In this document: piece by piece, positions 56,101 through 64,000 of the stretch
Layout of the letters: each line of letters begins with the position of its first letter
Position numbering within the stretch: position 1 is the first letter of the stretch
Source: Eledone cirrhosa
Lineage: Eukaryota; Mollusca; Cephalopoda; Octopoda; Eledonidae
DNA: 64,000 bases
Reading direction: 5' to 3'
NCBI GenBank assembly: GCA_964016885.1
Contig: OZ024743.1
Location: 82,973,950 to 83,037,949, forward strand
Position numbers and translations under genes: made by a program
The notes under the pieces: model-generated
Databases searched by the model: none
What the model was told of the DNA's origin: nothing
The model's input: only the letters and a program-made list of their open reading frames with translations

Positions 56101-59100
56101 CACTACACCACTACCAGACACTACACCACTACCACACACTACACCACTACCACACACTACACCACTACCAGACACTACACCACTACCACACATTAAACAA
56201 CTACCACACACTACACCACTACCAGACACTACACCACTACCAGACACTACACCACTACCACACACTAAACCACTACCACACACTACACCACTACCACACA
56301 CTACACCACTACCAGACACTACACCACTACCAGACACTACACCATTACCAGACACTGCAACACTACCACACACTACACCACTACCACACACTGCAACACT
56401 ACCAGACACTACACCATTACCAGACACTACACCACTACCACACACTAGACCACTACCAGACACTACACCACTACCACACACTACACCAGTACCAGACACT
56501 ACACCACTACCAGACACTACACCACTACCAGACACTACACCACTACCACACACTACACCAGTACCAGACACTACACCACTACCAGACACTACACCACTAC
56601 AACACACTACACCACTACCACACACTACACCACTACCACACACTAGACCACTACCAGACACTACACCACTACCACACACTACACCACTACCAGACACTAC
56701 ACCACTACCAGACACTACACCACTACCACACACTACACCACGACCAGACACTACACCACTACCACACACTACACCACTACCAGACACTACACCACTACCA
56801 GACACTACACCACTACCACACACTACACCACTACCAGACACTACACCACTACCAGACACTACACCACTACCACACACTACACCACTACCACACACTACAC
56901 CACTACCAGACACTACACCACTACCACACATTACACAACTACCACACACTACACCACTACCAGACACTACACCACTACCAGACACTACACCACTACCACA
57001 CACTAAACCACTACCAGACACTACACCACTACCACACACTACACCACTACCAGACACTACACCACTACCAGACACTACACCACTACCAGACACTACACCA
57101 CTACCACACACTACACCACTACCAGACACTACACTACTACCACACACTACACCACGACCAGACACTACACCACTACCACACACTACACCACTACCAGACA
57201 CTACACCACTACCAGACACTACACCACTACCACACACTACACCACTACCAGACACTACACCACTACCAGACACTACACCACTACCACACACTACACCACT
57301 ACCACACACTACACCACTACCAGACACTACACCACTACCACACATTACACAACTACCACACACTACACCACTACCAGACACTACACCACTACCAGACACT
57401 ACACCACTACCACACACTAAACCACTACCAGACACTACACCACTACCACACACTACACCACTACCAGACACTACACCACTACCAGACACTACACCACTAC
57501 CAGACACTACACCACTACCAGACACTACACCACTACCAGACATTACACCACTACCAGACACTACACCACTACCAGACACTACACCACTACCACACACTAC
57601 ACCAGTACCAGACACTACACCACTACCAGACACTACACCACTACAACACACTACACCACTACCACACACTACACCACTACCACACACTAGACCACTACCA
57701 GACACTACACCACTACCACACACTACACCACTACCAGACACTACACCACTACCAGACACTACACCACTACCACACACTACACCACGACCAGACACTACAC
57801 CACTACCACACACTACATCACTACCAGACACTACACCACTACCAGACACTACACCACTACCACACACTACACCACTACCAGACACTACACCACTACCAGA
57901 CACTACACCACTACCACACACTACACCACTACCACACACTACACCACTACCAGACACTACACCACTACCACACATTAAACAACTACCACACACTACACCA
58001 CTACCAGACACTACACCACTACCAGACACTACACCACTACCACACACTAAACCACTACCAGACACTACACCACTACCACACACTACACCACTACCACACA
58101 CTACACCACTACCAGACACTACACCACTACCAGACACTACACCATTACCAGACACTGCAACACTACCACACACTACACCACTACCACACACTGCAACACT
58201 ACCAGACACTACACCATTACCAGACACTACACCACTACCACACACTAGACCACTACCAGACACTACACCACTACCACACACTACACCAGTACCAGACACT
58301 ACACCACTACCAGACACTACACCACTACCAGACACTACACCACTACCACACACTACACCAGTACCAGACACTACACCACTACCAGACACTACACCACTAC
58401 AACACACTACACCACTACCACACACTACACCACTACCACACACTAGACCACTACCAGACACTACACCACTACCACACACTACACCACTACCAGACACTAC
58501 ACCACTACCAGACACTACACCACTACCACACACTACACCACGACCAGACACTACACCACTACCACACACTACACCACTACCAGACACTACACCACTACCA
58601 GACACTACACCACTACCACACACTACACCACTACCAGACACTACACCACTACCAGACACTACACCACTACCACACACTACACCACTACCACACACTACAC
58701 CACTACCAGACACTACACCACTACCACACATTACACAACTACCACACACTACACCACTACCAGACACTACACCACTACCAGACACTACACCACTACCACA
58801 CACTAAACCACTACCAGACACTACACCACTACCACACACTACACCACTACCAGACACTACACCACTACCAGACACTACACCACTACCAGACACTACACCA
58901 CTACCAGACACTACACCACTACCAGACATTACACCACTACCAGACACTACACCACTACCAGACACTACACCACTACCACACACTACACCAGTACCAGACA
59001 CTACACCACTACCAGACACTACACCACTACAACACACTACACCACTACCACACACTACACCACTACCACACACTAGACCACTACCAGACACTACACCACT

Positions 59101-61597
59101 ACCACACACTACACCACTACCAGACACTACACCACTACCAGACACTACACCACTACCACACACTACACCACGACCAGACACTACACCACTACCACACACT
59201 ACACCACTACCAGACACTACACCACTACCAGACACTACACCACTACCACACACTACACCACTACCAGACACTACACCACTACCAGACACTACACCACTAC
59301 CACACACTACACCACTACCACACACTACACCACTACCAGACACTACACCACTACCACACATTACACAACTACCACACACTACACCACTACCAGACACTAC
59401 ACCACTACCAGACACTACACCACTACCACACACTAAACCACTACCAGACACTACACCACTACCACACACTACACCACTACCAGACACTACACCACTACCA
59501 GACACTACACCACTACCAGACACTACACCACTACCAGACACTACACCACTACCAGACATTACACCACTACCAGACACTACACCACTACCAGACACTACAC
59601 CACTACCAAACACTACACCACTACCAGACACTACACCACTACCAGACACTACACCAGTACCAGACACTACACCACTATCAGACACTACACCACTACCACA
59701 CACTACACTACTACCACACACTACACCACTACCAGACACTACACCACTACCAGACACTACACCACTACCAGACACTACACCACTACCACACACTACACCA
59801 GTACCAGACACTACACCAATACCACACACTACACCACTACCAGACACTACACCACTACCAGACACTACACCACTACCACACACTACACCACAACCACACA
59901 CTACACCACTACCAGACACTACACCACTACCACACATTACACAACTACCACACACTACACCACTACCAGACACTACACCACTACCAGACACTACACCACT
60001 ACCAGACACTACACCACTACCAGACACTACACCACTACCAGACATTACACCACTACCAGACACTACACCACTACCAGACACTACACCACTACCAAACACT
60101 ACACCACTACCAGACACTACACCACTACCAGACACTACACCAGTACAAGACACTACACCACTATCAGACACTACACCACTACCACACACTACACTACTAC
60201 CACACACTACACCACTACCAGACACTACACCACTACCAGACACTACACCACTACCAGACACTACACCACTACCACACACTACACCAGTACCAGACACTAC
60301 ACCAATACCACACACTACACCACTACCAGACACTACACACTACCACACACTACACCACTACCAGACATTACACCACTACCACACACTACACCACTGCCAG
60401 ACACTACACCACTACCAGACACTACACCACTGCCAGACACTACACCACTACCACACACTACACCACTACCACACACTACACTACTACCACACACTACACC
60501 ACTACCACTACCAGACACTACACTACTACCACACACTACACCACTACCAGACACTACACCACTACCAGACACTACACCACTACCAGACACTACACCACTA
60601 CCACACACTACACCACTACCAGACACTACACCACTACCACACACTACACCACTACCAAACACTACACCACTACCAGACACTACACCACTACCACACACTA
60701 CACCACTACCAGACACTACACCAGTACCAGACACTACACCACTACCAAACACTACACCACTACCAGACACTACACCACTATCACACACTACACCAATACC
60801 AGAGACTACACCAATACCAGACACTACACCACTACCAGACACTACACCACTACCAGACACTACACCACTACCAAACACTACACCACTACCAGACACTACA
60901 CCACTACCACACACTACACCACTACCAGACACTACACCACTACCAGACACTACACCAATACCACACACTACACCACTACCAGACACTACACCACTACCAG
61001 ACACTACACCACTACCAGACACTACACCACTACCACACACTACACCACTACCATACACTACACCATTACCACACTTTACACCACTACCAGACACTACAAT
61101 ACTCCCACACACTACACCACTACCAGACACTACACCACTACCAGACACTACACCACTACCAGACACTACACCATTACCAGGCACTGCAACACTACCACAC
61201 ACTACACCACTACCAGACACTACACCACTACCAGACACTACACCACTACCACACACTAAACCATTACCAGACACTACACCACTACCAGACACTACACCAC
61301 TACCAGACACTACACCACTACCAGACATTACACCACTACCAGACACTACACCACTACCACACACTACACCACTACCACACACTACACCACTACCACACAC
61401 TACACCACTACCAGACACTACTCCACTACCAGACACTACACCATTACCAGGCACTGCAGCACTACCACACACTACACCACTACCAGATACTACACCACTA
61501 CCAGACACTACACCACTACCACACACTACACCACTACCACACACTACACCACTACCAGACACTACACCACTACCACACACTACACCACTACCAGACT
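53170..61597. repeat. Giant 18-bp minisatellite (about 8.4 kb) with higher-order structure
   Basis: Unit CACTACACCACTACCAGA and a variant with CACA instead of CAGA, about 460 copies. The first four units (53180-53250) run in the opposite orientation and flip at GTGTAGTGTCTAGTAGACAC (about 53244-53265). Because 18 is divisible by 3, frames stay open for kilobases on both strands (THYTTR on plus, GSGVVS/GSGVVC on minus). A 3-bp loss near 60327 and a 6-bp gain near 60500 shift phase. Blocks at 56260-57100 and 58060-58900 are identical at an offset of exactly 1800 bp. Not a CRISPR array: no spacers. Confidence 0.97.
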
Positions 61598-61845
61598 ATT
61601 AAATCTCTCCCAAGGTAACTCTTTCTCGTGTTGTTATTTTATTTTATCCTTTATACTCTTTCCTTCATTCTTCTACACATCTCATACACACCACGCATCT
61701 CAACGTACACCCACTTACATCTCTCTCTCCACCACCGGATCTTGTTACCCGGAGATTTACCGATTTGCATTGTCGAGGCTTCCAAACGACTTAAAGATAT
61801 TCACTTATTATTCCACAATGCTTCAAGCAAACTTCAATACTCTCA
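61597..61845 (+). repeat. Dispersed repeat shared with 27723-27910
   Basis: TTAAATCTCTCCCAAGGTAAC opens it immediately at the edge of the minisatellite. GATCTTGTTACCCGGAGA and GGCTTCCAAACGAC follow. Ends near (TA)n at 61846. Confidence 0.7.
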
Positions 61846-61901
61846 TATATATATATATATATATACATACACAAACACACACATAGGTATAAGTAAGTAT
61901 A

Positions 61902-62069
61902 CAGGTAAAATTCCGTTATAAAGAATACCATTATGACGAACTTTTCAGTATAACGAAGTTTCTTTTCAATCCCGAGGACGCTCAATTTGTTTTGGACGAC
62001 TTCGTTATAATTTTTCGTTAACAACGAACTTTTTTATACCTCGTGAATTTCGTTATAACTGAATTTCAC

Positions 62070-62072
<3 letters not shown>
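61902..62072. mobile_element. pogo/Tigger-like MITE
   Basis: Left ACAGGTAAAATTCCGTTATAA and right (reversed) CACAGTGAAATTCAGTTATAA are inverted termini of the CAGTGAAATTCCGTTATAACG type. No coding capacity. TA duplication is not clean. Confidence 0.55.
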
Positions 62073-62101
<29 letters not shown>

Positions 62102-62610
62102 CACACACACACATATATATTTGAAAAAAGGGGTAAGGTTCTTTACAAAAGAGGTTATAGAAAAAAGTAAGAATGCGCGGAAATATATTTAAAGAATCTG
62201 TTTTCCTTCTTTGATCCGTCAAAGTGACATTGAAAAAAGAACTTTGTTTTTTAAAGGTGTTTTATAAAGTATATAAAATGTTACCGGTTTCGATGTAATC
62301 TATCTAATCAAATATTATAATTAAAATTGTTAAAAGAATTTAAAATTAAGTGTTGAAGAAGGTCTGTAGAGATAAGCCGGTGGCTTTAAACAATGTTTCA
62401 TTTCCTTTACTGTAGGTCTGGTGACCGTAAGAATGTTACACTATATATAATACACCCCATGATAGCTTTTACATGTCAATTTCATACATCTGCCTCATGT
62501 CAGCTAGTTTTGCACGCTAAAGTCGTAGATATACTATGTTTCTTACTTAGATTGATGTTGTGATTATTTCAAATAATTTATTGCTAGCATTGTTAGTATT
62601 GTTGTTATTG
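62073..62610. other. No recognisable gene
   Basis: Short (TG)n and (CA)n at 62072-62115, then AT-rich DNA without a repeat I know. Confidence 0.4.
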
Positions 62611-62620
62611 TTCTGATTGA

Positions 62621-62880
62621 ATGCTTGTTAGCTATTGTCAGCACCGTATACCTTTCTGCCAGATGGTTGAACGTCCGAAAGTATATACTTTCCTTATGAA
62701 AATTAACGGCTATAATGACCCAACAGAGCTCTCTATGACGACAACCCTTATACGGGAGACGTTTGCTTTACAAGGACGAGATTCGACGTTTGATCCCATT
62801 GTATGTCACCTTAGATCAGAGGCTCTCAAATTTTTGGGGCCACCTCCCCACTCAGCATAATACCCTCAGCGCCCCCACCC
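62621..62880 (+). other. Short open frame plus MITE-like edge
   Basis: A 79-codon frame (MVERPKVYTFLMKINGYNDP and on) of unknown meaning. From 62815 CAGAGGCTCTCAAATTTTTG resembles a hAT-type terminus, so the frame's end is probably in a MITE. Confidence 0.3.
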
Positions 62881-62904
62881 CTATTTCCGGAGAAATACGC
62901 AAAG

Positions 62905-63003
62905 GTTAACTTTGCTTTTCATCCTTACGGGGTCGATAAAATATAGTACCAGTAATACACTGGGATAATTGCTGGCCTTGTGCCAAAAGTAGAAACAATT
63001 AAT
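62905..63003 (+). repeat. SINE 3' part
   Basis: GGGGTCGATAAAATATAGTA and GCTGGCCTTGTGCCAAAAGT. Head missing. Confidence 0.85.
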
Positions 63004-63154
63004 TGATTAATTTATATATAACATTATATATATTTTTATTTTACTATATTTATATATATACGTATCATTTGATATTTAATTTACTATTATATCATATGCA
63101 TACAATACTATAATAATATCATAAATGATAAATTCATGGCGTCCCCCAATCCGA

Positions 63155-63202
63155 ATTTTGTTTATACCCCGCGCATTTCGTTATAACGGAATTTCACTGT
63201 AG
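63155..63202. mobile_element. pogo/Tigger-like MITE end
   Basis: CATTTCGTTATAACGGAATTTCACTG followed by TA, the right terminus of the same MITE type as 61902-62072. The left end is not found. Confidence 0.5.
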
Positions 63203-63820
63203 CAGATGTTGAGAATGGTAGAGTTCAAATTACTTTGAGGAAGAAGCAAATTTGAATTGATGGAATGAGTACAGCACGGAAAAGAAAAGTCACGTGTCAA
63301 TCGGTCCCATGATTCATTTGTGACAACATTTTTGCCACCATGATTTATTTAAAACGACATTTTTATTCCCACCATTCTTTTGAAACGCAACTTTTATCCA
63401 TCATTGTGAAGAAACGCAAAAGAAAAAAAAAGGAATACTTAAAGCCATAATAAACGGTAATTAATTATTGTATCAATTAATTATAGAATGTATATAAATT
63501 TTAACAGTATATATGTGTCTGTGTGTGTATATATATATGTGTATTTAAAATGCTGGAGAGAACAACAAAGATTTATGAATACATATATATTTATTGGCTG
63601 ACAAGTTGTCTCTATTGGCTAGTAATCTGCATAACCAATCATTTTTCTTTCCTCCTGATTCGCTTACTTGCTATTTACTCTGCTTATATATATATATGTA
63701 TGTATACATATCTCTCCAAGATGACCGCTTCAATACGCAAATGTAAATTTTTACCTCCACAATTCTTTTCTCATTTTCCCCTGTTCCTTCCTCTTATCGC
63801 CCTTTACTTTCTAATTTCTT
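63203..63820. other. No recognisable gene
   Basis: AT-rich DNA with short (TA)n and TG runs at 63510-63540 and 63690-63715. Confidence 0.4.
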
Positions 63821-63827
63821 CTATTTT

Positions 63828-64000
63828 CTAACCCTCTAACTTGTGATGAAGGACTAGTGTCCGAAATATTAAGACGCTCTTCTTGCTACTTCAAGTGTTA
63901 AACTAATACATTTCTTCCATGTACTATACCGTCTGTTTTGTTATTTCTGTTTACCTTTTATATATATATATATATATATATATAAATATGTATATATATA
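63828..64000 (+). mobile_element. PLE-like 3' tail fragment and (TA)n
   Basis: TTGTGATGAAGGACTAGTGT CCGAAATATTAAGAC: hammerhead-like (GGAC-TAGT-GTCC stem, GAAA) but C3 is G and an extra A precedes stem II. Same tail as 1150-1302. Ends in (TA)n from 63960. Confidence 0.45.

Noticed and set aside
54028..60333. A 2101-codon open frame of GSGVVS/GSGVVC repeats, and the 689-codon THYTTR frame opposite
   Set aside because: Pure product of an 18-bp tandem repeat, which keeps every stop-free frame open. No start context, no flanking coding sequence, open on both strands.
53170..61597. Possible CRISPR array
   Set aside because: The repeats are continuous 18-mers with no unique spacers, and the DNA is eukaryotic.
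63845..63875. GTGATGA...GTCCGAAA as an active hammerhead
   Set aside because: C3 is G without a matching change at G8, and stem III is not formed.

Overview
The window looks like repeat-dense, intergenic or intronic DNA from a cephalopod mollusc, most likely an octopus. The evidence is a single-exon C2H2 zinc-finger gene with near-identical 28-residue fingers, many tRNA-derived SINEs of the cephalopod type, several families of Penelope-like elements (PLEs: reverse transcriptase plus GIY-YIG nuclease), Tx1-like and RTE/CR1-like LINE remnants, and very abundant (TA)n. I see no bacterial-type genes.

Layout. 1-1046: right part of a DNA transposon whose second copy (38652-40187) shows both termini. 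1.8-5.1 kb: SINE and LINE debris and an inverted 5' half of a PLE (family 3). 5.4-8.5 kb: short retroelement termini arranged as head-to-head inverted repeats between (TA)n tracts; several fold as hammerhead ribozymes. 10.5-15.25 kb: a two-ORF PLE (family 1) with a SINE inserted in ORF1. 16.3-21.45 kb: a PLE (family 2) with 230-bp terminal direct repeats and an inverted tail. 21.46-24.8 kb: 3' half of a family 3 PLE. 25.5-28.2 kb: retroelement termini and TG-rich simple DNA. 28.4-31.0 kb: minus-strand Tx1-like LINE. 31.1-33.4 kb: hammerhead-bearing repeats. 33.54-34.11 kb: a 567-bp palindrome. 35.1-36.4 kb: zinc-finger gene. 36.7-38.4 kb and 42.1-44.1 kb: LINE 3' ends. 38.65-40.19 kb: DNA transposon nested in a SINE. 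41.5-42.1 kb: decayed GIY-YIG fragment. 45.5-47.3 kb: family 2 PLE copy with its 5' part inverted. 48.3-51.7 kb: more hammerhead repeats. 51.75-52.4 kb: (GGT)n-like minisatellite. 52.91-53.02 kb: a probable exon of an AFG3-like mitochondrial protease gene on the minus strand. 53.17-61.6 kb: an 8.4-kb 18-bp minisatellite with higher-order structure. The rest is repeat tails and MITE fragments.

Only two host genes are supported: the zinc-finger gene and the AFG3-like exon. Everything else is mobile or satellite DNA. The main theme is PLE biology. Hammerhead ribozymes with complete predicted cores occur in at least four sequence families here. Two unrelated families (five copies of one repeat, plus the 3' end of PLE family 1) carry the same unusual core in which the C3-G8 pair is replaced by U3-A8. 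Inverted 'head-to-head' copies and (TA)n flanks recur at nearly all of these elements. All calls come from reading the sequence; no database search was run.
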